NCBI GenBank assembly: GCA_030789695.1
Contig: CM061142.1
Location: forward strand, 158,940,714 to 159,004,713
Source: Scilla litardierei
Taxonomy: Eukaryota; Streptophyta; Magnoliopsida; Asparagales; Asparagaceae
Direction of reading: 5' to 3'
Length of the DNA stretch: 64,000 nt
Shown here: one piece after another, positions 19,495 through 31,410 of the stretch
Layout: each line of letters starts with the position of its first letter
Numbering within the stretch: position 1 is the stretch's first letter
Notes under the pieces: generated by a model
What the model was told of the DNA's origin: nothing
Databases searched by the model: none
What the model saw: only the letters and a program-made list of their open reading frames with translations
Made by a program: the position numbers and the translations under genes

Positions 19495-21914
19495 GTGTGG
19501 TTTTGGTTTGCACGTTTCCTGCACGAGTCCTCTTTGACTCTGGTGCATCGATGTGCATTTTGGCCCGGAGCTTCGTGGAGAAGCATTCTTTGTCGACGTC
19601 CTCCCTTCCTAAGAGTTGGAATATCGTCACAGGGAACGGTGTAGTCTCGGTGCATCGTGGGTGCAATTCTTGCCCGTTGGTGGTTTGTGGACGTGAGCTT
19701 TGTGCTGATTTCATTGTCCACGACATCATCAACTATGATGCAGTTCTTGGGATGGACTGGCTTGCGAGCTACTATGCTACGATCGACTGTCAGAGGAAGA
19801 AGGTGGTGTTCGAGATTCCCGGACATCCAGTGTTTGAGTTCAGTCGTGGTAGCAGTTCGCTTGGTCCTGTCAGATTTCGGGCCAGGCCGGTGGAGGCTGT
19901 GGCTATGCAGATGGAGCTGGAGTGGCCAGCTGTGGTGCGTGATTTTGGCGACGTCTTCCCCAAGGAGATGTCTGGTTTGCCGCCTGATCGAGCTTTGGAA
20001 TTTTCTATCGATCTTGTTCCAGGTGCGCAGCCGATTTCGAAGGCGCCGTATCGTATGGCACCTGCTGAGTTGGAAGAGTTGCGGAAGAAGTTGGATGAGC
20101 TTTTGCAGAAGGGTTATATTAATCCTAGCGTGTCTCCGTGGGGAGCACCGGTGTTGTTGGTTAAGAAGAAGGATGGTTCGCGTCGCATGTGCGTGGACTA
20201 TCGGGAGTTGAATGCGGTGACCATTAAGAATAAATACCCATTGCCTCGCATCGATGATATTTTTGATCAGCTTGGAGGTTCGAGGGTGTTTTCTAAATTG
20301 GATTTGAGGAGTGGTTACCATCAGTTGAAGGTGAAGAAGGGAGATGCTCCGAAGACAGCGTTCAGGACGAAGTATGGACACTATGAGTTTGTGGTTATGC
20401 CTTTCGGCGTAACTAACGCGCCCGCAGTTTTCATGAATCTGATGAACCTGATTTTCTACGACTTTTTGGATAAGTTTGTCGTTATCTTTATTGACGACAT
20501 TCTGATCTATTCGAAGGCGGAGGAAGAGCATGCCTCGCACTTAAGGACGGTGTTGGAGATTTTGAGGAAGCATCGGTTGTATGCTAAGTTTTCGAAGTGC
20601 GAGTTTTGGCTGGATCGAGTTGCTTTTCTCGGGCATGTGGTGACTGGAGATGGTATTTCAGTGGATCCCGAGAAGATTCGGGCCATTAGGGAGTGGCCTG
20701 TTCCGTCGTCTGCGTCTGAGATTCGGAGTTTTCTCGGACTTGCTGGTTATTATCGGCGATTCATTAAGGACTTTTCTCGTATTGCTGAGCCGATGACCAG
20801 GTTGACGTGGAAGGATGTTGCTTTTGTTTGGTCGGGTGATTGTGAGAGTGCTTTTGATGTTCTGAAGGAGAGGTTGACGACTGCCCCTATTTTGGTTGTG
20901 CCTGATCGCAACGGTGGATTCGAGATCTTTTGCGATGCTTCTGGCAAGGGTCTCGGTTGTGTGTTGCATCAGCACGGACATGTTGTGGCGTATGCGTCTC
21001 GTCAGCTTAAGGTTCATGAGAAGAATTACCCGACGCATGATTTGGAGTTGGCTGCCGTTGTGTTTGCTCTTAAGATTTGGAGGCACTTCTTGCTGAGTGA
21101 GAAAGTGAAGATTTTCACCGATCACAAAAGCTTGAAGTATATTTTCACTCAGAAGGAGCTCAACATGCGACAGCGTCGATGGTTGGAGCTTATGGCGGAT
21201 TATGATATTGATTTGCAGTTTCACCCTGGCAAGGTGAATGTGGTTCCGGATGCTTTGAGTTGGTTGCCAGCGGTGATGGTTTTGACCTCGCAGTGGAGAT
21301 TGCAGCAGGATTTTTGCGAGTCTGGTGTGGAGATTGTTCTTCCTGGAGAGGCTTCTTCGTTGATGTACATGCAGGTACAGTCGACGATCGTGGATCGGAT
21401 TAAGGCTGGCCAGGCCGAGGATCCGAAGCTGGTAAGGATTCGGGAGCAGGTGGAAGCCGGTCTGCAGACTGAATTTTTGATTCATGAGGATGGCTCGCTG
21501 AGGTTCGGAGCCAGGTTGTGTGTGCCAGCTGGGGATATCAGAGAGGAGTTGATGGTGGAGGCACACAGTTCGCCGTATTCTGTGCATCCTGGTGGCACTA
21601 AGATGTACCAGGATCTTCGACTGAATTATTGGTGGCATGGTATGAAGAGGAGCGTGGCTCGGAGTGTAGCCAAGTGCTTGGTTTGCCAGCAAGTGAAGGC
21701 GGAGCATCAGCGTACGGCCAGGTTGCTACAACCACTTCCGATTCCGGAGTGGAAGTGGCAACACATCACTATGGATTTCGTGACTGGACTACCTCGGAGT
21801 CCGAAGCAGAATGACGCGATTTGGGTGGTCGTAGATCGATTGACCAAATCTGCGCACTTTATTCCGTTCCGAGTAGGACAGTCCACTGAGGCGCTAGCGA
21901 GGAGATATATGGAG
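19495..21914 (+). CDS. Protease-RT-RNase H-integrase (N-terminal) of pol, element 2
   Basis: Uninterrupted frame between the two putative introns (an unspliced reading could start at ATG 19473). Domains in order: retropepsin LFDSGAS near residue 20; RT with [10 protein letters not shown] and [12 protein letters not shown]; RNase [13 protein letters not shown] and [10 protein letters not shown]; integrase zinc finger [17 protein letters not shown]...CLVCQQ; first catalytic Asp in [10 protein letters not shown]. Typical Ty3/gypsy order. The frame is intact, unlike element 1. Expression depends on LTR transcription and on how gag and pol are joined. Confidence 0.93.
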
Positions 21915-21986
21915 GTAAAATTCTTTTACTCTCCGTTTTTATTTCCTTTTCCTAGTGTGGATGGTGATGTAACGTGAATCGTGCAG
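21915..21986 (+). other. Putative 72-nt intron inside integrase, element 2
   Basis: Donor ATGGAG|GTAAAA, acceptor GTGCAG|GAGGTC, T-rich middle. It holds an in-frame TGA (21975-21977), so unspliced RNA would stop within integrase. Splicing joins RRYME to EVVRLHGVP without a gap, as expected from related integrases that lack this segment. 72 nt is near the lower limit for plant introns. Confidence 0.62.
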
Positions 21987-22889
21987 GAGGTCGTGCGACT
22001 TCATGGAGTCCCCGTGAGTATCGTGTCGGACAGAGACACGAGGTTCACATCTCAGTTCTGGCAGAGTTTGCAGAAGAGCTTGGGTACGCGTCTGAGTTTC
22101 AGCACGGCGTACCATCCGCAGACGGATGGCCAGTCCGAGAGGACGATTCAGATTTTGGAAGACATGCTGAGGGCGTGCATGTTGGATTTCAAGGGTTCGT
22201 GGGAGGACCATCTACATCTGGTAGAGTTTTCCTACAACAACAGCTTCCAGGCGAGTATTGGCATGGCGCCTTTCGTCGCTCTTTATGGGAGGAAATGTCG
22301 ATCGCCATTGAGTTGGTATGACGTTGGTGATCGGGAGTTGTTGGGACCTGAGATGATCGTGGAGGCCGTGGATATCGTCAGGAATATTAGGGAGAAGTTG
22401 AGAATTGCTCAGGACCGTTTTAAGCATTGGGCGGATGCTAAACGTCGTCCTTTGGAGTTTCAGCCGGGCGACCATGTGTTCTTGAAGATTTCCCCGAATC
22501 GTGGTGTGATCCGTTTCGGGAAGCGTGGGAAGTTGAGCCCGCGATACATTGGACCATTTGATGTTTTGGAGAGGGTTGGCGAGGTAGCTTATCGCTTGGC
22601 CTTGCCGCCATCTTTGGAAGGAGTTCACAATGTTTTCCATGTGTCGCAGCTTCGTCGATACATTAGCGATCCATCTCATGCGGTGGATTTTTCGGAGATT
22701 ACCGTTTGCCCAGATTTGACGTATGACCAGCATCCAGTGCAGATTCTGGACAGGCGTCAGAAATCGCTTCGGAACAGGATTGTCAATCTTGTGAGGGTGA
22801 TGTGGCGACACGGCTCACCTGGAGAGTCTACTTGGGAGAATGAGGATGAGATACGAGAGCGTTTCCCGCTTTTGTTTCCGGACTCGTGA
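21987..22889 (+). CDS. Integrase C-terminal half and chromodomain, element 2
   Basis: Continues integrase with VSDRDTRF (second Asp) and [15 protein letters not shown] (Glu region replaced as in this lineage), then the GPF/Y-like segment ([21 protein letters not shown]) and a chromodomain tail ([16 protein letters not shown]). Chromodomains of this group target integration to heterochromatin. Intact frame, ends at TGA 22887-22889, 33 nt before the polypurine tract. Confidence 0.92.
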   Translation, partial: EVVRLHGVPVSIVSDRDTRFTSQFWQSLQKSLGTRLSFSTAYHPQTDGQSERTIQILEDMLRACMLDFKGSWEDHLHLVEFSYNNSFQASIGMAPFVALYGRKCRSPLSWYDVGDRELLGPEMIVEAVDIVRNIREKLRIAQDRFKHWADAKRRPLEFQPGDHVFLKISPNRGVIRFGKRGKLSPRYIGPFDVLERVGEVAYRLALPPSLEGVHNVFHVSQLRRYISDPSHAVDFSEITVCPDLTYDQHPVQILDRRQKSLRNRIVNLVRVMWRHGSPGESTWENEDEIRERFPLLFPDS

Positions 22890-22935
22890 GTTTTTGGAAA
22901 TTCCGAGGACGGAATTTTTCTTAAGTTGGGGAGGA

Positions 22936-25403
22936 TGTAACGACTGCATTTCATGTATCTGGATTTAATATAATATAATATATGTTTTGGTGGATTTTCT
23001 CCTCATGTGTGGTTTTCGTCTCCGTAGTTTTCATTTTCGATCGATTCGTCGTAGTTTCTCGTTTCTTCCTTAGGATCGTCGATTTCGAAGTATGTCACTC
23101 GTGACGGACTTCATAACAGTCGTATCTAACTATTAGATCAAGCCTAGGAGTCTTAGGAATCGATCACGGGGCCCCGCGCTCCGTATCGAAACTTTTTGTG
23201 CTCATTAGCCGGTATAAGAAGGGGCACCGACCGACTAGATGACGATCCAGTCGGTCGGAAATCCTTCTTGGACCGACTAGTTGGCTTTCTAAATTATTCA
23301 GGAGTTACTGTTTATCGTTAGTCGGTCTAAGAACGTTGGTTGACCGACTAGGTTGCAAACTAGTCGGTCGGCAATGCTTCTTTAACCGACTAACTCATCA
23401 ACTATTTTTGACACTAGTTACTGTTTACTCTTAGTCGGTCTAAGAACGTTCATCGACCGACTAGATCTCAAACTAGTCGGTCAGTAGTTGTTCTTGGACC
23501 GACTAACTCTTAGTTCAGGTTTTCGACTGGAGTTACTGTTTACACTTAGTCGGTCTGCGTTGTTCAACCGACCGACTAGATCTCAAACTAGTTGGTCAAC
23601 AGTTGTTCTTTGACCGACTAAGCAGTGCAGGAAACCCTAGTTTTGCCCTAGCCGTCACCAAACTCTATAAATACCCCTCCAAACGTTTTCTTCTCCTCCC
23701 TCACGACCTAAAACCCTAATTTCTCCCCCTTTGAGCCCCCATCTCCCTCAAACCCTATTTCCTTCATCCAAGCTCATCCTCCATCATCCAAACCCTTCCT
23801 CCACTCATTCTACCCCTCATCTTCCCCAAATCTCCATCAAACCCCCAAAAATCCCCCAAAACCCTATTTCTCCAAACTTCTCCAATCAATTCCAGATCTG
23901 AACCCTAGGTTCCCCGGAGCGTTTCTTCCGTCGCCGTGGTTGCTCGGCGTTATTCTTCCGTTCCTTACGCGGTAATACTCGATTCCTTTAATTTTAGCAT
24001 AACCCACATTGACATTGTGAAACCCTAATAAAATTGGTTGTTAGATGATTAGGGTTCTAATAAGAAACTTATTTAGGATCATTGTGCTAATAATTGTTTT
24101 GCCATAACAGTGAATCTTTCCGTAGTTAGCTTGTGTGACGATCTTCATTGCTCGTCAATCCCGGTATCAGGCAAGTGAAACTTGCATCTCTTGATTTAGG
24201 CCATGTTTTAGGCCACTTACCTTGCTTTAGCGTAAAAGAGACTAGACGGTGAAAGGATAGCCATCTAGACGCCATTGACCTAGCTTGACAACGAAGCTTG
24301 GTCCGTCACTTTCATCATGCTTGTATGTCACGTTTAATTTCCTTAACGGTACGCGAATTAACTGTTCATGTCATCCATGCATCCTTAACTGTCATTGCAT
24401 TTCGCCTGTCACGTTTAATTTAATTAACGGTACGCGAATATGTTCATGTCATTGCATTTCGCCTGTCACGTTTAATTTAACTAACGGTATGCGAATTATC
24501 TGCTCATGTCATTGCATGCTTGAATACTCATCGTGATTGCGTAGCATCGCTACATACTAGTGTTACTTATTCCGGCTAGGTGCACCCCTACGCCATACTT
24601 ATCAAATACACTTTCTGGCTCGTGTTCCAGAAGACGAGCTCATCACAGCCTGCGGGCAATAGGGCACTCGTTGAGTGACCCCTTGTACTTGATACTTGAA
24701 CACAGCCTGCGGGCAATAGGGCACTCGTCGAGTGATCCCTTGTACCTTACTTGTTACTTGACATTACAGGTCACCCCTACCACTTGATACTTGCCACTTG
24801 TACTCTCCTTTACCTTACTTGTTACCACCGTACTTTACTTGCCATGCACCATGTTTCAATCGCTAGGTTGCTAGTTTACCATTATTCCCGTTTCCTTGCA
24901 CAAGTCTTTCGACTTGCTGACATGTGCCCCTTTTCTCTTTTGGGTGACACATGTTAGAGCCCGAGCCTGAGTTACTTGTTGAGGACGAGGTGTTTGCTGA
25001 CGCCGAGCCCGTACTTGTGTTTGACGGGGAGTACGTGGACACTGGGGACCAGTCCTAGTATCTTCGTTGTGTTTTACTTTTATTAGACAGTTGTTTTGTT
25101 ATCGGTGCGTAGCACCCATACTTGTTGTTGTTGCAGTTTTTGTTGGCCTTGTTCTGGGCCTTTAGACTCTTTTCTTTTAGCCTGGTGGCTTTTCTGGATG
25201 TTGGACTTTTTGTTGATGTTGGACAATTTGTGAGATGTGGAATTTTATTTCAGTCTCGTCTTGTGTTATTATTGTTATTCTGTAGTGGTTACAGGGACCT
25301 GTTTATGTATTGTGGACGCTTATCGGGTTTGGGGCTTCACAGCTCCACTCTCGTGCGGACCTTTTCACGTCTCGCCTCCATTTTAGGGAAGCGGGTCGTG
25401 ACA
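22936..25403 (+). repeat. 3' LTR of element 2
   Basis: 2468 bp, same length as the 5' LTR. Preceded by polypurine tract aagttggggagga (22923-22935) and followed by the CAAAC duplication. Confidence 0.93.
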
Positions 25404-25965
25404 CAAACCGACTCAGCCTCATGAACTCTTGGTGATACATGTCCACCGACGAGTTCCCTTGCTTCAAATCGATAAAACGATGCAGCATCTCCTCCCTGGC
25501 AGCTTTCGGGAAGAACTCACCATCAAATCTGGCCTTGAAGGTAGCCCAGACGATCGGCTCCACCAACATCTTCTCTTCCGCATCCCACCAATTCCGAGCA
25601 TTATCCTTGAGTTGCCTCTTCGCCAAATCAACCCATCCAGCCGGGGTGATCTTGGCCATCTTCAGATTGTCCTCGATGTTCCGAATCCACTCATCGGCAG
25701 CCAGAGGACCCTCAGAACCATCAAAATATGCGGGACCCAGCTCCCGAAATTGCTTCGCTCCTGGCTCAGAGCGAGGGGCATCCGGAAGAGCCCGGGCAGC
25801 TCGAGCAAGTGGAGCATTCTGGACTTGCAAAAGCACGCCCTGCTGCACTTGCATCATTTGGAGCATCATCCGCATCATCTCACCGCTGGTGGATTCCTGC
25901 TCAGGCTCCTCATCATGAGGGACCGTGCCACTACCCCCACCATGGGTGAAACGTCTTCCTGCCAT
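25404..25965 (-). pseudogene. 5' half of gag, element 1
   Basis: Minus-strand ATG at 25965 (MAGRRFTHGGG). Open through the capsid N-terminal region (WATFKARFDGEFFPKAARE) to MRLSRF, where element 2 interrupts; the remainder lies at 15638-15064. It carries no stop of its own and has CAG at the position where element 2 has its first TAG. Confidence 0.92.
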
Positions 25966-26538
25966 CTAGTGACACAGAAAACGAATCAGATTAGACTCAT
26001 AGCTTATGACATCAGACGTCGAACTTAACTTATTGGACATTCTAATATTATTATCGCTATTCCAAAAATCGCAGTTACAGAAGGACCTGCATGGGCCACC
26101 AACAAAACCTATCACGACCCGCTTCCCTAAAATGGAGGCGAGACGTGAAAAGGTCCGCACGGGAGTGGAGCTGTGAGGCCCCAAACCCGATAAGCGTCAA
26201 TAAAATATAAGCAGGTCCCTGTAACCACAATGGAATAACAATAATAACACAAGGAGAGACTGAAATAAAATTCACATCTCATAAATTGTCCAACATCAAC
26301 ATAAGTCCAACATCCAGAAAAGCCACCAGGCTAAAAGAAAGAGTCCAAGGCCCAGAACAAGGCCAACAAAAGCGACGACATAACAAAGTATAGGTGCTAC
26401 GCACCGATAACAAAACAACTGTCTAACAAAAGTAAAACACAACGAAGACACTAGGATTGGTCCCCAGTGTCCACGTACTCCCCGTCAAACACAAGCTCGG
26501 GCTCGGCGTCAGCAAACACCTCGTCCTCAACAACATAC

Positions 26539-26974
26539 TGTAGGAATATGGTGCCCTCGAGGCCATTTATTCCTGTGTGAATAGCACAAACATCTTGTTC
26601 GAGGAGCGGTTCGGGGAGCGGTTCAAAGGAGCGGCTCGGCGTGGGACGGGAGCAGCTCGGAAGACGGCGCGGAACATCTCGCCTGCTCCAGGGCTGAGAT
26701 TCCGGGTATGTGGCTAAAGTAGTTTATTAGCATTTAGTTTAGTTTAATCGCAGTAGGCTAGATCCTTCTTGGGATGGTCAGACCCATCCCAAGTCGGCAT
26801 AGATCTTGGCATAGGGTCTTGGACCTTAGGGCCAAGTTAAAATTGTTTTAACTTGCATGTTAATATAGATTAACTGTTTTTCTTCCGCTGCTTTTGATTT
26901 TCCTATCTATGTTCCGTCCGACTTAGGACGGGACTAGAATTTTTGTGCCCTAAGGGAACGCCCAATTCCCTACA
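26539..26974 (+). repeat. 5' LTR of element 3
   Basis: 436 bp, TGTAGGAATATGG...CCAATTCCCTACA. Matches 31411-31846 without a difference I could find. Confidence 0.92.
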
Positions 26975-26975
26975 G

Positions 26976-27447
26976 TGGCATCAGAGCTTGTTGAGCTTGA
27001 GTACGGGTTCTCGGGTTATGAGCTGACCCGAAGTAATCGCTCTTACAGTACCAAGTCCTGATAAGATGGTGATCTTATAATGGGTTGGGCATTGTCGAGA
27101 GGCATGCCATAAAACAAGTTTCTGAGGTATCTTGTGACGGGTCTAGGGTGCCATGGATGATGGGCCTTAACAGCGTCACAATGATATCAGAGTGATACCC
27201 AACAGTGGTATCAGAGCTTGTTGAGCTTGAGTACGGGTTCTCGGGTTATGAGCTGACCCGAAGTAATCGCTCTTACCGTACCAAGTCCCGATAAGATGGG
27301 GATCTTATAATGGGTTGGGCATTGTCGAGAGGCATGCCGTAAAACAAGTTTCTGAGGTATCTTGTGACGGGTCTAGGGTGCCATGGATGATGGGCCTTAA
27401 CAGCGTCGCAATGATATCAGAGTGATACCCTACAGTGGTATCAGAGC
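26976..27447 (+). repeat. Tandem 230-bp duplication giving three primer-binding sites
   Basis: Units 26976-27205 and 27206-27435 are near identical, each beginning with a tRNA-iMet-type site (TGGCATCAGAGC at 26976, TGGTATCAGAGC at 27206). A third TGGTATCAGAGC starts at 27436 and continues into unique sequence. The third copy is followed by cc, the usual extension of this site. Confidence 0.88.
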
Positions 27448-27479
27448 CTAGGTTTGCGTAGCGATCTAGGTACTGCGAT

Positions 27480-28400
27480 TAATTTTAAACTTAAGAATGC
27501 TTTTAAATACTTGTAAAATGTTTTTAAAATTATGAGATAAATTTTAAAAATGTTTTAGATGTTCTAAAATTTTTTTTTTTTATGAAATTTTTGAACATGG
27601 AAATTTTTTTTTAAATGACGTTTTAAAATTTATGTGATAATTTTAAAACTAATTTTAAATCATTAAAAGTTTAAATTAATTTTGGATGCCTAAAATTTTT
27701 TATTTGATAAATTTTTAAGCATGAAAGTCTTTAAAATGGTGTTTTAATTTTATGAGATAATTTTAAAACTGATTTTAAAGATTAAAATTTTTATGCGATA
27801 AATTTTTTTTAAATAGCATGCAAAGTTAGTGATTTTAAAATTAAGTTTTTTTTTATGAGATAAAAATAAAATAATTTCAAAATCATATTTTAAATTTAAT
27901 TGTTAAATTTATGTTTGCATGCAAAAATAGTTTATGCGATAAACTTAGTTTATTTAATTGTTAAATAGTTGTGCACTATCTTTATGCGATAAATTAGTGT
28001 AGTTTTAATGGCTTGTTAATCTTGTCCCTTCTTTGATAACACAAGACAACCTCTTAGGTTAGCCATTAAAAATGATTAAAATTTATTACTTGAATTTTAA
28101 TGACATGCTATGCTTTGATAAATCATTAACAACAATATTAAAGACCTAATTCCTGATTAGGGTAGTCCTTTAAATGAATTTTCAAATTCTAATTGTTATA
28201 ATTAATTTTCATTAAAGGACTTCGCTTCTAGCGTTGTTAATAATTTATTAAAATCCTAATAACGATTAGGGTAGCACGTGAACCTTATAGTTGATAAGGA
28301 CTTAATAAAAGTTATTAAACAAATCCTAAAAATTTTGAATTTAAGGATTCAACTAGTTGATAGGATTAATTAGTTGTTATTAAAAGCTGTTTAGTCTATG
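27480..28400. other. AT-rich non-coding interior of element 3
   Basis: Dominated by ttttaaaat-type phrases with short palindromic runs. No open frame of note. Confidence 0.6.
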
Positions 28401-28667
28401 GCATACATACAAAAATGACAAGCTTCATTCAATGGACCATGATCCAGTCAATGTGCTTGGCTAAGAGTTCTGGGTCAACCCTTGCTAGTCCAAGGGGTAG
28501 TGATCCTGGCTTAGTCAATTCCATGGCTGAGTTCCGCTGGACCGCAATGTCGCGAATCATGATTGTATGACACCCTGGACTATATCTAAGTCAAATACGT
28601 TAATGATCTTTTTCAAGATTAGCCGTAGCCCTCCTTGTTTTAGGGGTTAGTAACTATAGGACCCGCG

Positions 28668-30087
28668 TTATAGTTGTTGAGATACACTCAAGCTGTAACC
28701 TGGCAATCTTGTAGAAACCAACTCCTTAAATACATAAGATGAAATCTTGACTAACCCTAACCGTCGTCTCGTACCCCGAGCGCCGGCGTAAGTTAAGTCA
28801 ACGATGTAGTCTGCCTAGATGTAGTCTAAGACCTGACCCAAACCAACGTGTCGTGCATACACCGAGCTGAGGGCAAGTCAGGCTAGACATGAAAACAAGG
28901 GTCCGACTAGACTAGACATTGTGATTTGGATGAGCACACTCATGATCACAAATGGCTAGGGGCAAAAACCGATTAAGAGAGTCATATCCGATATGATCGA
29001 TGAAGAGTCATCTTCCGATCGCAGAGTCAATCAACTTGTTGAGCTACACTCAAGGTTGTTTAGACTCAAGGTGATTGGAACTCTTACCCATTATTTTTAA
29101 TTCGATTAAATCGTTCGTTATTAAGCTTTAAAACGTTCGTAAAAATAGTGGGAGGATATAGATAGATAAAAGCCAATCTACCTATATTTAATATTGAACA
29201 TATGCTAAATCTAGGGCAAGAATATGTTTACCGAAAGAATCAATTGATAATATTGAAATTAGTTAATTGGTCATAAAGTTGATTAATTGAATATCAAGTT
29301 AAATTCTAATTGATGTAATCAAACTATATTCTCATTGACATTAAATGACCTTCTAAAGAACAGACTTAAGAAATATGATTTCATTAAGTTTTGGGTCCAA
29401 CAAATAAATTAAAGCTACATGTCACTCGTCTCTATATGAGGCAGCTTGAACATATAGGACATTCAAAGTATGTTTCTCCCTACAACCTGTCGAGCTACCC
29501 TCAAGGTTGTATGAACAAACAATTTTGATCCGCAAAGTTCGAGAATTCGATTAAACCGTTTGAGTCGAATACGAGTGCATGAGCGGTGCAAGACTATGTA
29601 TCCCAACCGGATCTTGAGACAAGCAACTTCTTGAGCTACACTCAAGATTGCAAAGCTCAAGCGTTTGGATACATAAGTTGCTTGCATATCTATTTATTTA
29701 TGTTGATTTCTAAATGTGATTTAGAAAAGGAAGAAGGCACTTCGGAAAGTCAATAGAGAAAGTTAGTTTAATTTATCATTAGTAAAGGCATAAGTAGGAG
29801 GGAATGAAAACGTGACATATTTTGATGTCACGATTTCAGAATAAATTGTTATACAAAAGACGTTTAACACATTTTGACGAATGTCGTCACATTGCTTCTG
29901 AAGTAATGTTATGTGTTAAGTAATTTGTAAATAACTAAATATATATTAAATGTTAATATATAAATACACAAGATAGTAGCAAACTTATATGGTAAAATTA
30001 GACTAGGCCGTATCTAGAGATTAAGCTTCACAAGTCACATAAAGAGGGGTCTGACCTCTCGTATTATGAAGTCTACGGACACTTGTG
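28668..30087 (+). ncRNA. Series of stem-loops in element 3 (putative structured RNA region)
   Basis: Five hairpins share the core TTGAG-loop-CTCAA (loop CTACA, ATACA, CTACC or CACA): 28668-28698, 28921-28949 (ATGAG/CTCAT), 29032-29058, 29481-29511 and 29623-29651. Outer arms differ but pair, e.g. TACAACCT/AGGTTGTA at 29481-29511. A sixth structure pairs CACAAGT (30029-30035) with ACTTGTG (30081-30087) around AGAGG/CCTCT. All six recur in the same order, with similar spacing, in the related element at 37370-42960. Whether a discrete RNA exists is inference. Confidence 0.6.
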
Positions 30088-31308
30088 AGTCTTAGCCTCT
30101 TAGATACAATGGCCAAAACCCATCTGTAAGACAGTGGGAGAATGAGTTGTCGAACTCAGTCTCTTACATACTGATGTACCCGAGTCTATTTTTAACAAAA
30201 TAAGTTATTCGTATATTTTACTAAGACACGTGTTCTTGATGAAACGCAAGTCTGATAAAATAAAGAACGAAGTGACCAAAGTATTTAAACTGATTCGATT
30301 AGATCGAATGGTCAAATACTTAGATAAATAAAATCTTGTGTAATTAAAAGAAAATGTGATTTTCTCTCAGATCAAGTCTGTTAACACATCGGTGTGTTAA
30401 AAGGTATGAATCACACCTAATTAGATTTAGTGTGATCCATTGTAAGTGACTCTGAGTTAAGTCCTCCCTCTGGGTTAAGTCCCAAATAGTAATGCCTAGG
30501 TTTTGATAAAGTTCTATGAGAACATTATCAATAAGATATTCGTTAAATCAATCATCAGGAAGTTGTATATTTACTCGAATTTCGAAAGACGAAAAGTCGA
30601 GTTAAGACATCATACCTGATGATGACTTAGTCAACCTCTAGGATGAAATCCGGAGTAGTAACTTCGATTTAAAACTTGATGCAGGTCCGTGTGCGCAAAT
30701 AAATTGAGAATTTAGTTTACGTACCCAAGGAAAATGTTTCCTCACTTTCTGCAAGTAAATCTTTAAGTTGAAAGATTGGTGCAGAAAAGAAAATAGTGAA
30801 GTACAATAATGTTAAACGGGAACGGTTTTCATCCTAATTTCTTTAAAACGGATTATGATGAAACCGGTTTCGCCAACAGATGTGTACAGATCTACTCGGA
30901 CCAAAGCCGATGTAAAACGCTTAAATTGACCACGAAAATTGGAGCATTCACTTATAAGTTCGTTTTTCTAAATAGGATTTAGACGAACCAACTTATATGA
31001 ATTAGCCAGATAGTTTTCAAGGTCAGTGGGAGCGTGTAAATTACATGCGAGACATCAAAGAGATGGAACATATATTTTGATTAAGTAATCAAAGAGTTTG
31101 ATACTTTATCAGAAATGGATATGAACCATTTGAAATGACCAATAACTAATTTGAAATTATTATCGTAAGAAACGATGAACTGGATAAGATCCAGGGAAAT
31201 ACAGTATTATGGATTCCGACAGACCAAATGAAGTATTTGAATGAGATTCAAATGGTTGGTCTAACACAAACATAGAAACCCCTTAAGTCTATAGTGTAGA
31301 CGGTTTTA

Positions 31309-31362
31309 GCAGATCCACTCACGAAGGCTCTACCACATGAAGTCGGGAAAACTTATGTGTAA
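31309..31362 (+). pseudogene. Copia RNase H C-terminal remnant
   Basis: Reads ADPLTKALPHEVGKTYV then stop. ADPLTK is the conserved motif near the end of copia polyproteins. It lies about 40 nt before the polypurine tract, the expected place. No further pol sequence is readable upstream. Confidence 0.65.
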
Positions 31363-31410
31363 AAACGATATAAGATACCGAGATAAATGGGCCTGAGTGC
31401 AAGTGGGAGA

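Larger units (their letters stand above)
15639..25403 (+). mobile_element. Tekay-like Ty3/gypsy element 2, nested in gag of element 1
   Basis: 9765 bp with TSD CAAAC at 15634-15638 and 25404-25408. Both LTRs are 2468 bp (15639-18106 and 22936-25403); by eye I found about nine differences between them, so the insertion is young. Order: LTR, leader, gag (two nonsense codons), protease, RT, RNase H, integrase, chromodomain, polypurine tract (22923-22935), LTR. It shares its layout and most protein sequence with element 1 but in opposite orientation. Pol looks intact if the two putative introns are spliced; gag is not. Confidence 0.95.

Noticed and set aside
18250..22889. Antisense frames of 199, 264 and 349 codons opposite gag-pol of element 2
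   Set aside because: Mirror the coding strand of the retrotransposon; no independent domain and equivalent frames appear opposite element 1.
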